Assembly: GCA_002746795.1 (NCBI GenBank)
Contig: PDQY01000042.1
Span: 1 to 32,979, forward strand
From: Chloroflexota bacterium
GTDB taxonomy: Bacteria; Chloroflexota; Anaerolineae; Promineifilales; Promineifilaceae
Length of the DNA: 32,979 nt
Reading direction: 5' to 3'
The notes beneath the pieces are model-generated. The model was not told where the DNA came from, searched no databases, and saw only the letters and a list, made by a program, of their open reading frames with translations. This document shows positions 1 through 8,130 of this stretch, one piece after another. A program made the translations under genes and the position numbers. Numbering within the stretch: the first letter of the stretch is position 1; each line of letters begins with the position of its first letter.

Positions 1-41
1 TAGTCGCTAGTCGCCATTAACTATCGGCTGTTAACCATTAA
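1..41. repeat. Degenerate short-period repeat after ccmG
   Basis: The first bases contain TAGTCGC twice in tandem and then TTAACTATCGGCTGTTAACC followed by ATTAACTATT, a pattern that drifts with a period of about 7 bases. It lies just downstream of the ccmG stop codon, which is on the minus strand. Similar low-complexity, period-7 sequence recurs at 12811-12840 and about 14598-14615. No gene is visible here. It may be a short tandem repeat of the kind that accumulates between genes; no function is claimed. Confidence 0.35.
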
Positions 42-650
42 CTATTCGTCTGCGCCTCCTTCCGCTAAAAGTGTCTCGATGGTATTGATCAGCAATAGAT
101 CATTCACAGGACCAATGACCACTTGCTTAACCGTGCCATCCTTGCCGATGAAAAAGGTCTCCGGCACAGCCGTGATCTCATAATCGCCAGCAATTGAAGA
201 GCCTAAATCTGGAGCATTAGGGTATGTGATGTCAAATTCCTGCAAGTAATCGAGGGCATTGGGCTCCACATCAGCATAGGCCACGCCTAAAAAGACGACA
301 TCCTCATGCGCATATTGGCGTGATACCTGCTCCAGTAAATCCGCTTCGACACGGCATTCCACACACCAGGAAGACCAAAAGTTAAGCACCACCACGTTGC
401 TCCGCATATCCTTCAGGGTAGAGACTGGCTGGCCTTGCCACTCATACCCGTCAAAATACTCGACGGTAAAACCAGGAGCCGTTTCTCCCACTTCAGGGCG
501 GGTCTTATTCGCATTTAGCAAACCCCAACCAACCAGAGCCAGGATACCAATGACGGCTATCCAAAGAATTATGGAACTAAGGCGAATGCTCCCTTTCTTT
601 TCTTCCACTTCGGCTGATTCATTGTCTGTTGGCTGAATCATTTCAGTCAT
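42..650 (-). CDS. ccmG: Membrane-anchored thioredoxin-like protein, TlpA/ResA/CcmG type
   Basis: This is a thiol-disulfide oxidoreductase that, in its family, keeps apocytochrome c cysteines reduced outside the cytoplasmic membrane before haem attachment. The 202-residue protein has a charged N-terminus, one membrane segment at about 25-45, and a thioredoxin fold. The redox motif W95-C96-V-E-C99 sits in the context FWSSWCVECR, and the cis-proline is P163 in AVPETFF. The start at 650 has GGTGAG a few bases upstream and lies 10 bases after the ccmH stop, so the two are surely cotranscribed. It is the last gene of ccmE-F-H-G in view. By sequence alone it could be called ResA or TlpA; the operon favours the CcmG role. 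Confidence 0.88.
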   Translation of the reverse strand: MTEMIQPTDNESAEVEEKKGSIRLSSIILWIAVIGILALVGWGLLNANKTRPEVGETAPGFTVEYFDGYEWQGQPVSTLKDMRSNVVVLNFWSSWCVECRVEADLLEQVSRQYAHEDVVFLGVAYADVEPNALDYLQEFDITYPNAPDLGSSIAGDYEITAVPETFFIGKDGTVKQVVIGPVNDLLLINTIETLLAEGGADE

Positions 651-660
651 AACTCACCAT

Positions 661-1227
661 TCACCGCTCCTGCAATTCTTGCTCAATCCGCGCTGCATAA
701 TCATCCTGCGCGGGTTCATGCGGGACTGGGTTCGCGTCAATTGGAACACTCCCAGCCTCAGAAACGGCCGTTTCCACACCACGCAGCCCCTTCATATAAC
801 GAGCAAAAAAAATCAAGCCCAATCCCACAGCCACAAAAGGCAGCAGCCACAAAACAAAATTAATCCCCGTTTTAGGCCGATGGGCTAAGGCACTATCACC
901 ATACTGACGCACAAAATAGTCAAAAACATCTTGCTTCGTTTCACCTTGAGCCAGCTTCACGCGAATCAACTCCCGCCAATCAGCACACGCCTTTGTCGGG
1001 CAAACATCCAGCGGAGTATTTTCACAAACAGGGCAATAAATATCTTTAGCGACATCATTGACCTCGTCATCAGACACCTCTCGCAGCACAGGTTCCTCCT
1101 CCGTCTCCCCCTCCTGCGCCGCCACAGGCAGGGCAAACAAAGCCACAAACAACCACAGCGCGATCAACGTCAACCGCAAGCCATAAACCGTAACCCGATT
1201 CCCATGCAAATCAACACCTTCTCTCAT
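661..1227 (-). CDS. ccmH: Cytochrome c maturation protein CcmH (CcmH/CycL/NrfF family)
   Basis: CcmH is a membrane thiol reductase that handles apocytochrome CxxCH thiols together with CcmF. The protein is 188 residues. It has an N-terminal hydrophobic signal segment (about 18-37, ending in VAAQ) and the redox motif in YCPVCENTPLDVCP. Then come ADWRELIRVKLAQGET and FDYFVRQYG, typical of the family, and one membrane helix near 125-143 (NFVLWLLPFVAVGLGLIFF). Extra cysteines follow the CxxC. The start lies 3 bases after the ccmF stop. The stretch giving VTVYGLRLTL just before the signal is a copy of a dispersed DNA repeat that also ends recN, so the true mature N-terminus may be shorter. One AACGGCCGTT site lies inside the gene (763-772). 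Confidence 0.88.
   Translation of the reverse strand: MREGVDLHGNRVTVYGLRLTLIALWLFVALFALPVAAQEGETEEEPVLREVSDDEVNDVAKDIYCPVCENTPLDVCPTKACADWRELIRVKLAQGETKQDVFDYFVRQYGDSALAHRPKTGINFVLWLLPFVAVGLGLIFFARYMKGLRGVETAVSEAGSVPIDANPVPHEPAQDDYAARIEQELQER
1180..1206 (-). repeat. Dispersed TTACGGTTTAyGG repeat inside the ccmH N-terminus
   Basis: Read on the minus strand this is GGGTTACGGTTTATGGC followed by TTGCGGTTG. It matches, with a few changes, CTGTTTACGGTTTACGGC then TCACGGTT at 12812-12836. Here it is translated as VTVYGLRLT in ccmH. At the second site it forms the last codons of recN on the opposite strand. I read it as one short mobile or expanding repeat that has been absorbed into coding ends. 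Confidence 0.55.
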
Positions 1228-1230
1228 AAC

Positions 1231-3228
1231 CTAATCCCCCACTCCAAGCGCCATCCGTTGGCGACGAGCTTCAGCCACCTTTTCCTTACGCGCATCAGGC
1301 CAGGCGGCCACCAACGTGCCAATGATAAAAATGACACCACCAGCCCACACCCAGTTAATCAACGGGTTGAGATACACCCGGAAAGTCGCCTCAGTAGCTG
1401 AGGTCGGCTCCCAATTAACCAGCAGCACATAAAAATCTTCAGAGATAGTTGAACGAGCCGCTGGAATCGTCATCGGTTGGCCAGTGCGCGTGTAAAACTC
1501 AGTCCGAGGCTTGAGGTTTCGCACAAATTTGCCATTATAAAACACAGCAACATCTGCTTCTGTGATCAACAAATCATCCGGCCCCGGATACTGTTCCACG
1601 CCATTGAAAACCATCTCATAATTTCCCAAGGTAATAGTTTCCCCATTTTTCAAATTCAACTGAGTCTCTTGTTGGAAAAGCTCCGTGCCAATGATCCCAA
1701 ACGCCATCACCAACACCCCCATGTGAATCCAGTAACCACCATATCGTCGTCGGTTTCGTGACAACAAACGCGAATACGCCGTCCACGGATTTTCGCCACG
1801 CTTCATACGTGCCCGGGTTCCTTTCCAAAACTCCAACAGCGTCAAAATGGTGGCCAGAGAAGCGATCCACAAACCAAGCAGCGACGCCCAATAACGAATA
1901 CCCAAAACAAACAAAACAGCAACAAACACCAGTGAGGCCACCGTCGGCCACAACATCGAGGCTTCCAAACGCTTGACGCTCGTTTTATACCACATCGTCA
2001 GGGGAGCAACACCCATGAGCAGCAGCAAAGCGGCAAACAACGGGGCTGTCGCTTGTTCATACACGGGAGCGCCCACAAACCCCTTTTCCCCAGAAAACAA
2101 CTCAGAGAAAATCGGATAGTAGGTAAACAAAAATACCACAGCCAAAATCGCCATAATGATAAAATTGTTATACAGGAAAGCCGCCTCACGCGAAAGGAAG
2201 GAATTGATTTGATTCTTTGTCATCAAATTTTCGCGCCGTTTCGTCATCCAGTACGCCGAGAAAACAAACATAAAGGCAACAAAGACAAAGAAGAAGAGGC
2301 CAATCGCAGATTGCGCAAAAGAGTGAACAGAAGAAATCACGCCACTGCGCACAACAAATGTGCCCAAAATCACTAAGCAGTATGTCAGCACCACGAGAAA
2401 CATGTTCCACATTTTAAACATGTCCCGCTTTTCTTGAATCATCACCGAATGGAGGAAAGCCGTGCCTGACAGCCAGGGCATCAACGAAGCATTTTCTACC
2501 GGATCCCAGGCCCAATACCCTCCCCAGCCCAACACATCATAGGCCCAGCGTCCGCCTAAAACAAGGCCGAGACTCAAGAACAACCATGCCACCAAAGTCC
2601 ACCGGCGCGTGGTACGAATCCAGCGGTCATCAAGCTGCTGGGTGATGAGAGCCGCCATGGCAAAGCTGTAAGGGATGACAAAGCCGACAAAGCCCAGGTA
2701 AAGCATGGGGGGATGGATGATCATGCCCGGATGGCGCAGCAACGGATTCAAGCCGTTGCCATCAGGCGGCATAATTTCCAGGCGCGTAAAGGGGCTCTCA
2801 ATGAAAGCGGAAATACCCAAGAAAAATATCTGCGTGAAGCTGACAACAATAATCACATAAGGCATCAGATCACGATCCACATTCCATTTCCGCGCCATCA
2901 CAGCAGAGGCAAAGGCCGCCAGCAGCAGATTCCAAAACAGCAATGAACCAGCCTGCCCCCCCCATAACGATGTCACTTTTAAATAGGTAGGCATCTCAAT
3001 GCTGCTAACACGCCACACATATTCAATGGAAAAATCGTTGTTTAGCAAGGAAATCACAATGGTACCAGCGGAAAGTGCCACTAAGGGGAACACCAAAATG
3101 ACAGCATTCCGGGCACTTTCAACCCAGCGTTGTTCACCGATGCGGTTGCCATACCAGGCTGCCATTGCCGCATAAATGGACACACCAAAAGCGATAACTA
3201 ACGCAAAAAAACCTAAATCAGCAATCAT
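1231..3228 (-). CDS. ccmF: Cytochrome c haem lyase subunit CcmF
   Basis: CcmF takes haem from holo-CcmE and attaches it to apocytochrome c at the outer face of the membrane. The 665-residue protein has many membrane helices. It carries family hallmarks in order: SLWGGQAGSLLFW at 87-99, HPGMIIHPPMLYLGF at about 166-180, and the tryptophan-rich haem-handling WWD segment GWGGYWAWDPVEN at about 234-246. A periplasmic domain follows near 520-620, then a last membrane helix. The length is normal for the family (about 650). The start has GGAGA six bases upstream. It follows ccmE after a gap of about 180 bases that contains a family-2 repeat, and runs into ccmH with 3 bases between. It has no AACGGCCGTT site despite its size. 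Confidence 0.95.
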   Translation of the reverse strand: MIADLGFFALVIAFGVSIYAAMAAWYGNRIGEQRWVESARNAVILVFPLVALSAGTIVISLLNNDFSIEYVWRVSSIEMPTYLKVTSLWGGQAGSLLFWNLLLAAFASAVMARKWNVDRDLMPYVIIVVSFTQIFFLGISAFIESPFTRLEIMPPDGNGLNPLLRHPGMIIHPPMLYLGFVGFVIPYSFAMAALITQQLDDRWIRTTRRWTLVAWLFLSLGLVLGGRWAYDVLGWGGYWAWDPVENASLMPWLSGTAFLHSVMIQEKRDMFKMWNMFLVVLTYCLVILGTFVVRSGVISSVHSFAQSAIGLFFFVFVAFMFVFSAYWMTKRRENLMTKNQINSFLSREAAFLYNNFIIMAILAVVFLFTYYPIFSELFSGEKGFVGAPVYEQATAPLFAALLLLMGVAPLTMWYKTSVKRLEASMLWPTVASLVFVAVLFVLGIRYWASLLGLWIASLATILTLLEFWKGTRARMKRGENPWTAYSRLLSRNRRRYGGYWIHMGVLVMAFGIIGTELFQQETQLNLKNGETITLGNYEMVFNGVEQYPGPDDLLITEADVAVFYNGKFVRNLKPRTEFYTRTGQPMTIPAARSTISEDFYVLLVNWEPTSATEATFRVYLNPLINWVWAGGVIFIIGTLVAAWPDARKEKVAEARRQRMALGVGD

Positions 3229-3305
3229 ATTGCTTCTCCAAAACCCTGGGGAAACCTCACAGAGGTATTTGTCACATGTGGATGAAACTCGAAGAGAAGC
3301 TGATT

Positions 3306-3396
3306 CTTAGGAACGGAAATTAAATCATACGACGACGTCGTTTCCTCGCCGTTCCTGAAACCGGACGATGCCATTCCGTATTTTATTTCATCGTCA
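3306..3396 (+). repeat. Two-hairpin element, family 2, copy 1
   Basis: The element starts CTTAGGAACGG and contains a first hairpin with arms GGAACGG (3310-3316) and CCGTTCC (3349-3355). A TGAAA linker follows, then a second hairpin with arms GGACGATG (3363-3370) and CATCGTCA (3389-3396). It aligns over its whole length with 4834-4925 at roughly three-quarters identity by eye, and with the reverse complement of 15585-15651. It lies between ccmE and ccmF, so it would be transcribed within the operon as antisense of the drawn orientation. Confidence 0.85.
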
Positions 3397-3410
3397 CGCC
3401 TGAACAGAAT

Positions 3411-3932
3411 TCAGCCCTCTGTATTTTTATAATCTGCTGGGACTGCGCCTTCACCCTCATGTTCCATTTCTTCATAGCGCGTAGGACATTTGAGGAAGAG
3501 ACCGCCTGGATTGGCAGTAAAGATACCGTTATTATCAGCACTGCCTTCTACCATCGCTTGAGCATGATCTTGCAATAAGTCGGGGATTGGCTCGTTCAGC
3601 ACAACAATGTGCAAACGCTGTCCAGGTGCAGCCGGGTTATCAACGATATCAAACGTCAAGCGGGAATTGGCCGCATCAATTTGCTCAAACTGCACGGTAT
3701 CACCCAAAACGTAACCAGACACGCGCAGGTCACGACCCACGAGTCGGGTTTGCTCAGCGTAAAACTCATCTACAGTTTTGTACAGTTGGGTGCTGCCACT
3801 CATCGCATTCACGACAAGATAGCCAATTGCAACTACCAACAACACCCCACCCACGATAAATTTCCATTTATTGCTTTTGGGTTCATCCAATAAGGCTTCA
3901 CTGCCTGATTTAGTCCATGAAGTATCAGCCAT
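3411..3932 (-). CDS. ccmE: Cytochrome c haem chaperone CcmE, CxxxY variant
   Basis: CcmE binds haem covalently outside the membrane and passes it to CcmF. I start it at 3932, where AGGAG stands 7 bases upstream; an open frame extends to 3989 but lacks support. The 173-residue product has one N-terminal membrane helix (about 24-44, FIVGGVLLVVAIGYLVV), then the OB-fold beta-barrel (VSGYVLGDTVQ, LTFDIVDN, LHIVVLNEPIPDLL). The usual haem-binding histidine is absent. The conserved position reads LKCPTRYEE, giving C149-x-x-x-Y153, the CxxxY type described in archaea and some sulfate reducers. It is the promoter-proximal gene of the ccm cluster. Confidence in the family is high; haem attachment through cysteine is inferred from the family. 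Confidence 0.88.
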   Translation of the reverse strand: MADTSWTKSGSEALLDEPKSNKWKFIVGGVLLVVAIGYLVVNAMSGSTQLYKTVDEFYAEQTRLVGRDLRVSGYVLGDTVQFEQIDAANSRLTFDIVDNPAAPGQRLHIVVLNEPIPDLLQDHAQAMVEGSADNNGIFTANPGGLFLKCPTRYEEMEHEGEGAVPADYKNTEG

Positions 3933-4033
3933 TCTCTCTCTCCTATACTGGTCTGCCTCTCCCGGGAAATGATAGTTTTGCAAATGCATCTATACAATGA
4001 GATGAGGACTGCGCCTGTCGAAACTTGATTTCG

Positions 4034-4066
4034 CCCTCGACAAGCTCAGACTACACCTGTATAGTC
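4034..4066 (-). repeat. Short dispersed repeat with CTTGTCGA core, copy 1
   Basis: Read on the minus strand it begins GACTATACAGGTGTAG and continues CTGAGCTTGTCGAGGG. It matches 18067-18100 (GACTATACAGGCGCAG, then CTGAACTTGTCGAAG). The CTTGTCGAAG/CTTCGACAAG core is a widespread intergenic repeat in many bacterial genomes. Here it lies upstream of ccmE. Confidence 0.6.
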
Positions 4067-4074
4067 TTGTGCAA

Positions 4075-4104
4075 ATTATACTGTGATTTATTTTAACATG
4101 TTAA
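4075..4104 (-). promoter_or_regulatory. Candidate promoter for the ccm operon
   Basis: On the minus strand a TATAAT box (4075-4080) lies 18 bases downstream of TTAACA (4099-4104). The TTAACA is half of a perfect 12-base palindrome, TTAACATGTTAA, at 4093-4104, which could bind a regulator over the -35 region. The ccmE start is about 140 bases downstream. The match to the sigma-70 consensus is good at -10 and moderate at -35. Confidence 0.55.
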
Positions 4105-4163
4105 CCCATTAAGGGAATATTATGGTTGCAATATCGCAAGTATGGATTGAACGACTTCCTTTG

Positions 4164-4244
4164 TGTGCATCTATAAATAAGTGACGGATGCGTTTCAAGT
4201 GACCTTTACTCCTGAAAAAGGGAAGTAATTTTTAGTCGGTGATC
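4164..4244 (-). repeat. Two-hairpin element, family 1, copy D
   Basis: In its own (minus) orientation this reads a GTGATC/ACCGACT-type start, an inner hairpin TACTTCC...GGAGTA, GGTCAC, the TTGAA linker, then ACGCATCCGT...ATAGATGC. The second hairpin is shorter than in the other copies. It lies between the divergent ccmE and DinB-like genes. Its outer end is about 15 bases from a TATAAT box (4260-4265) that probably serves the plus-strand gene at 4294, so the repeat may occupy that promoter's -35 region. Confidence 0.8.
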
Positions 4245-4293
4245 ATACTCACCTCTAGCTATAATTCATGCTGATAACAATAGAAGCGCGATC

Positions 4294-4854
4294 ATGATGC
4301 AAACAGTAGACACCATCCTGGATAAACTAGACGACACCCGCGAACAACTGCTCATAGCCATCGAAATGCTGCCAGATGAAGCCTTGCTCGAAGAAAATGC
4401 CATCGGCCGTTTTTCCCTTGCTGATGTGCTGGCGATTCAGGCAGCGTGGGAAGCGGAGCTAGTGACCGGTTTCATGCACCTCGACCAGGGCAAACAACCT
4501 GAACGCCTGCTCGCCGCGTTAGCTGATCCCCAAACCTACCACCAACAGCGCTATATTGAAAACAAAGATCGATCCTTAGACAGTATTTTCAACGATTACC
4601 AACAGGTTCGGGTGCAAGTTGAAGAATGGCTGGAAGAATTCTCGGAAAAAGCATTGAATGACCCGCAGCACTACCCATTTTTCAAAGGCAAGTCACTTGT
4701 CAAAATCATGGGGGAGGTCACTTGGGAACAAGAAGCCCAGTACGTTTCACCCTTCTCTGCTTTTGCCCAACTCTGGATTGACAGCCACGATGCAGCCACC
4801 ATGACAGCTGCTGCATTCATGCCCCTGGCGGACTTAGGAACGGAAAATAAATAA
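4294..4854 (+). CDS. DinB-superfamily four-helix protein (ClbS/DfsB-like)
   Basis: This 186-residue, all-helical protein fits the DinB/ClbS-DfsB superfamily: an opening helix (TILDKLDDTREQLLIAIEMLP), then FSLADVLAIQAAWEAELV, which corresponds to the WSVKDVLAHLAAW segment of ClbS-like proteins. The histidine usual there is a glutamine (AIQAAW), so metal binding as in classic DinB is doubtful. Known relatives include thiol-dependent detoxifying enzymes and ClbS, a colibactin-resistance hydrolase; I do not assign a substrate. A TATAAT box lies at 4260-4265. The last codons (DLGTENK and stop) come from a family-2 repeat that begins at 4834, so the C-terminus appears to have been replaced or extended by the element. 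Confidence 0.65.
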   Translation: MMQTVDTILDKLDDTREQLLIAIEMLPDEALLEENAIGRFSLADVLAIQAAWEAELVTGFMHLDQGKQPERLLAALADPQTYHQQRYIENKDRSLDSIFNDYQQVRVQVEEWLEEFSEKALNDPQHYPFFKGKSLVKIMGEVTWEQEAQYVSPFSAFAQLWIDSHDAATMTAAAFMPLADLGTENK

Positions 4855-4925
4855 TATGACGCAGTCGTTTTCTTTACCGTTCCTTGAAACTGACGATGCC
4901 ATCCCGTGTTTTATGTCATCGTCAG
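4834..4925 (+). repeat. Two-hairpin element, family 2, copy 2
   Basis: First hairpin: arms GGAACGG (4837-4843) and CCGTTCC (4877-4883). Linker: TTGAAA (4884-4889). Second hairpin: perfect 9-base arms CTGACGATG (4890-4898) and CATCGTCAG (4917-4925). It is the best-preserved copy. It starts inside the preceding gene, gives that gene its stop codon (TAA, 4852-4854), and ends 25 bases before the ygfZ start. Confidence 0.88.
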
Positions 4926-4950
4926 CCCTTAACGCCGAAGGATAAAACTG

Positions 4951-5898
4951 ATGACAATACCTACCATTGACGCTAATGTATACCAGGCTGCCCATGAAAC
5001 GGCCGTTCTCACCAACTTTCCTAATCTCAATCTGCTCAAGTTTAGCGGGGAGACGCGCCTGGATTTGCTCAACCGCATGTCTACCCAGGCAGTCCTAGAC
5101 CTGAAAGCGGGTGAAGGAGCCGCCACTATCTTAACCACCGATGTGGGGCGCATCATCGACCGTTTGATTTTGTATGTGGCCAGCCAGGATGTTTACGCCC
5201 TAACCGGTGATAACCATGCCGACAATATCGCCCGTTATTTGCTGCACTTCGTTTTTTTCAACGATGATTTTCACATCGAGAATGTCAGCGCCCAATGGCC
5301 AGGGTTCGGCGTTTATGGACCGCAAGCGGGCGCAAAACTGGCTGATGCCGGATTCCCAGTAACGGATTTACCGCTGCACCATTGGCGGGAAGATGAAATT
5401 GTGGGCGTGGAAACCTATTTGCATGCCAGGGATCCGATAGCGGGCGGCGGGTATCTCATCCTGTGTGCAGCCAAAGGCCGAGATGTGCTGTGGCAGCATC
5501 TGGTAGACAGCGGCCTGTTTGTCGCTGATGCAGAGGCGTATGAAACGCTGCGCATTGAGGCAGGCCATCCCCGTTTTGGTCATGAGCTAACCCAGAACTA
5601 CATCCCCCTAGAAGCCAATTTGTGGGACGATGTTTCTTTCAACAAGGGCTGCTACATCGGCCAGGAAATTATCGCCCGCCTGGAAAGCCGCAACCGGTTG
5701 GCAAAGAAATTGGTCAAACTCATGCCCACCGCCTCCGTGGCAGCCGGCAGCCAGCTAACCGCCAACGGTAAAAACGCAGGCACCCTAACCTCTGTGGCTC
5801 AAACACCGCATGGGTTTGTGGCGCTTGGCTATGTGAAAACGGCCGTTCTCGAAGCAGGCAGCGAGCTAGTTGTAGGAGAAACGGCCGTTCATCTCTAG
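4951..5898 (+). CDS. ygfZ: YgfZ/GcvT-family tetrahydrofolate-binding protein
   Basis: YgfZ (IbaG-independent Fe-S maturation factor) binds folate and helps assemble or repair certain iron-sulfur enzymes. The diagnostic motif K-G-C-Y-I-G-Q-E is at 232-239, followed by IIARLESRN, in a 315-residue protein. The fold begins with LLKFSGETRLDLLNRMSTQ, equivalent to the GcvT aminomethyltransferase core. The start ATG has AAGGA about 10 bases upstream. The cysteine of the motif is present, which separates it from true GcvT. Three AACGGCCGTT sites fall in this one gene (4998, 5838, 5880), all read as Thr-Ala-Val, the highest density in the window. Confidence 0.9.
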   Translation: MTIPTIDANVYQAAHETAVLTNFPNLNLLKFSGETRLDLLNRMSTQAVLDLKAGEGAATILTTDVGRIIDRLILYVASQDVYALTGDNHADNIARYLLHFVFFNDDFHIENVSAQWPGFGVYGPQAGAKLADAGFPVTDLPLHHWREDEIVGVETYLHARDPIAGGGYLILCAAKGRDVLWQHLVDSGLFVADAEAYETLRIEAGHPRFGHELTQNYIPLEANLWDDVSFNKGCYIGQEIIARLESRNRLAKKLVKLMPTASVAAGSQLTANGKNAGTLTSVAQTPHGFVALGYVKTAVLEAGSELVVGETAVHL

Positions 5899-5985
5899 CA
5901 CGGGGACGACTGTGAGGAAACCAGCTTACACCTTCCCCAAAGCATCAAGCTCCCCAGAAGTGATGAAGGGAACAGGGAACAAACA

Positions 5986-7161
5986 ATGACATTATCTATA
6001 TCCATTTACCTGGCAATCAAAGAACTATGGCGCAATCGCGGACGCTTTTTACTCGTCAGCCTCGTCATCGCGCTGATCACATTGCTCGTGATCTTCCTGG
6101 CTGGGCTGGGTGAGGGGCTAGCCTCCGCCAACAAAGAATTCTTGAGCAAACTCGAAGGCGAACTGGTCGTCTTCCAGGATCAGGCCAACCTCTCCGTGCT
6201 ATCCAGTCAAATTGGACGCTCCAGCATGAACAACATCCGGCGCATAGAAGGCATAGCCGATGCGGGAGCTATCGGCACCACCAGCGTCTTTGTGGAATAT
6301 GAAGGTATTGACCCCACCGCCGAGCCAGAATCTTACTCGCTCATCGGCGTGGAGCCAGGGCATCCTGGCGAACCAGCGGTGTATGCCGGGCGGCAGCTTG
6401 CCAGCCTCCGCGCCAACGAAGTCATCATCGATGAAAGTGTCGTTCGTCGCACCGGATTGGCAATCGGCGACACATTGGTTGTGAAATCCACTCAAGGCGC
6501 CATCGATGAATTTTACCCAGTGACGATTGTGGGCATCACCGACAGCCAAAAATATTTCTTCCAACCCTCGGTCTTTGTCCCCTTGCTCACCTGGGATCGC
6601 ATCAAGCCAAAACCGGTAGCAGACAAAGGACAAAGCGAACTAACTTTCAACATTGTGAATATCAAATTGGCAGATCCGGCAGAGGAAACGGCCGTTAGCC
6701 AACGTTTGCAAAAAAACATCAGTGGGATAGAAGCAGTTGATATCGTCACCGCCTATGAAAACTCACCCGGTTTCCAGGAGCAGCAAAGCACCATCAACAC
6801 CCAACGCGGCTTCACCCTACTCATCGGTGTGCTAGTCGTCGGCGGCTTTTTCCAGATTCAAACTTTACAAAAAGTAGCACAAGTCGGCATGCTGAAAGCC
6901 CTGGGCGCCTCCAATCCCATTGTGGCGCTCTCAGCCACAGCACAAATCGTCTCCACCAACATGTTAGGCGTCCTCATCGGGGTCTTAACCACAGGATTAC
7001 TGGCATTCGGTTTACCCCCAGGAATCCCCATCATCTTTACTGGACAACAAGTAAGCATCGCCATCATTACCCTGCTGCTCATCGGACCTCTCGGTGGCCT
7101 CGTATCCATCCGCTACCTGCTGCGCGTTGAACCGTTGACAGCACTGGGTTTAGCCTCGTAA
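5986..7161 (+). CDS. ABC exporter permease, FtsX/MacB (DevC-like) type
   Basis: The 391-residue protein has the MacB/FtsX topology. There is one N-terminal membrane helix after an IKELWRNRGRFLL entry motif (about 12-42), a long extracytoplasmic domain (about 60-270), and three C-terminal helices (about 275-297, 318-345, 355-372). The loop KVAQVGMLKALGAS is the coupling segment typical of these permeases. It lies upstream of an ATPase gene at 7288 on the same strand (126 bases apart) and must be its partner. The arrangement recalls DevC-DevA glycolipid exporters, but no DevB-like adaptor protein is present. The substrate is unknown. AGGGAAC precedes the start by about 8 bases. Confidence 0.85.
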   Translation: MTLSISIYLAIKELWRNRGRFLLVSLVIALITLLVIFLAGLGEGLASANKEFLSKLEGELVVFQDQANLSVLSSQIGRSSMNNIRRIEGIADAGAIGTTSVFVEYEGIDPTAEPESYSLIGVEPGHPGEPAVYAGRQLASLRANEVIIDESVVRRTGLAIGDTLVVKSTQGAIDEFYPVTIVGITDSQKYFFQPSVFVPLLTWDRIKPKPVADKGQSELTFNIVNIKLADPAEETAVSQRLQKNISGIEAVDIVTAYENSPGFQEQQSTINTQRGFTLLIGVLVVGGFFQIQTLQKVAQVGMLKALGASNPIVALSATAQIVSTNMLGVLIGVLTTGLLAFGLPPGIPIIFTGQQVSIAIITLLLIGPLGGLVSIRYLLRVEPLTALGLAS

Positions 7162-7287
7162 AACCTGATAGAATTTTAACAAAATGCAAGAAAGAGTCCG
7201 GGGCGCACAAAAGCATAGGCAAGGTACAGGATTTAGCAATCTGGCAATGATCGCATCGGTCAGGTCTAGAGAGAGAGGGAATGCAAA

Positions 7288-8106
7288 ATGAACAAAACTC
7301 TAGCCACCAAAAACGTAACCAAAGAATATCGAGTAGACGACACAATCATTAAAGCAGTCGATAATGTTTCCATCGAACTGAACAGCGGCGAATTTGTAGC
7401 CCTTGTTGGTCCTAGTGGCTCCGGCAAAACCAGCATATTGGCGATGATTGCTGGCTTGCTCTCCCCCAACGGCGGTGAAATTATCTTGGGCGGTGAAGAA
7501 ATCAGCCAAATGAGCGAAGCAGAATTGACTGAATTTCGTCGTCGCAAAATTGGTTTCACTTTCCAATCGAACAATCTCGTGCCATTCTTAAATGTGCTGG
7601 AAAATGTGGAGTTGATGCTGCGCTTAAACGGCACTTACAACAAAGAAGGCAAACAACGTGCTGTCGAGTTATTAGAACGGCTGGGTCTGGGCGAACGACT
7701 GCACAATCTGCCTTCTCAACTCTCTGGCGGGCAAAAACAACGGGTGGCTATCGCACGCTCTCTCATCCACGACCCTGACCTGGTATTGGCCGACGAACCA
7801 ACCGCCAGCCTGGACACCACCCTGGCCTATCAAGTTGTGCAAACCTTTGCCGACTTGATCCATGAACAAAATCGCATCGGCATCATGGTGACGCATGATT
7901 TACGCATGGTGCGTTACGTAGACAAGGTCATTCAGATGCTCGATGGCAAACTAGACCGCGTTATCACAAACCGGGCTGAGATTGAAGCGATGGCCGGCAC
8001 GGATCCAGCTGCACTACAGCCACCTGCGACGCATAACAAGGGCAAGAGCCAGCAACATTTCTCCTCCTCTGCCTCAGCTGGCACGCTCACACCAACCTGT
8101 TCGTAA
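7288..8106 (+). CDS. ABC exporter ATPase, LolD/MacB (DevA-like) type
   Basis: This is the 272-residue ATP-hydrolysing subunit for the permease at 5986. It shows Walker A GPSGSGKT (41-48), a Q-loop in [12 protein letters not shown], the signature LSGGQ (145-149), Walker B LVLADEP (165-171) and the switch histidine in MVTHDLRM. The catalytic core ends near residue 235. The last 35 residues (from about TDPAALQPP) are rich in Ser, Thr, Pro and Ala, look disordered, and are unusual for a LolD-like protein, which normally ends soon after the D-loop region. A GAGAGGGA ribosome-binding site precedes the ATG. Its stop lies 24 bases from the convergent fetB stop. Confidence 0.88.
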   Translation: MNKTLATKNVTKEYRVDDTIIKAVDNVSIELNSGEFVALVGPSGSGKTSILAMIAGLLSPNGGEIILGGEEISQMSEAELTEFRRRKIGFTFQSNNLVPFLNVLENVELMLRLNGTYNKEGKQRAVELLERLGLGERLHNLPSQLSGGQKQRVAIARSLIHDPDLVLADEPTASLDTTLAYQVVQTFADLIHEQNRIGIMVTHDLRMVRYVDKVIQMLDGKLDRVITNRAEIEAMAGTDPAALQPPATHNKGKSQQHFSSSASAGTLTPTCS

Positions 8107-8127
8107 ACCGATATTGTGCCGGTTTTT
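8105..8127. terminator. Weak hairpin between the exporter ATPase and fetB
   Basis: AAACCG (8105-8110) pairs with CGGTTT (8120-8125) around a 9-base loop, followed by TT. It sits exactly between two convergent stop codons, so it could stop transcripts from the plus strand. The stem is only 6 bp and its T-run overlaps the stem, so the call is tentative. Confidence 0.4.
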
Positions 8128-8130
8128 GAT

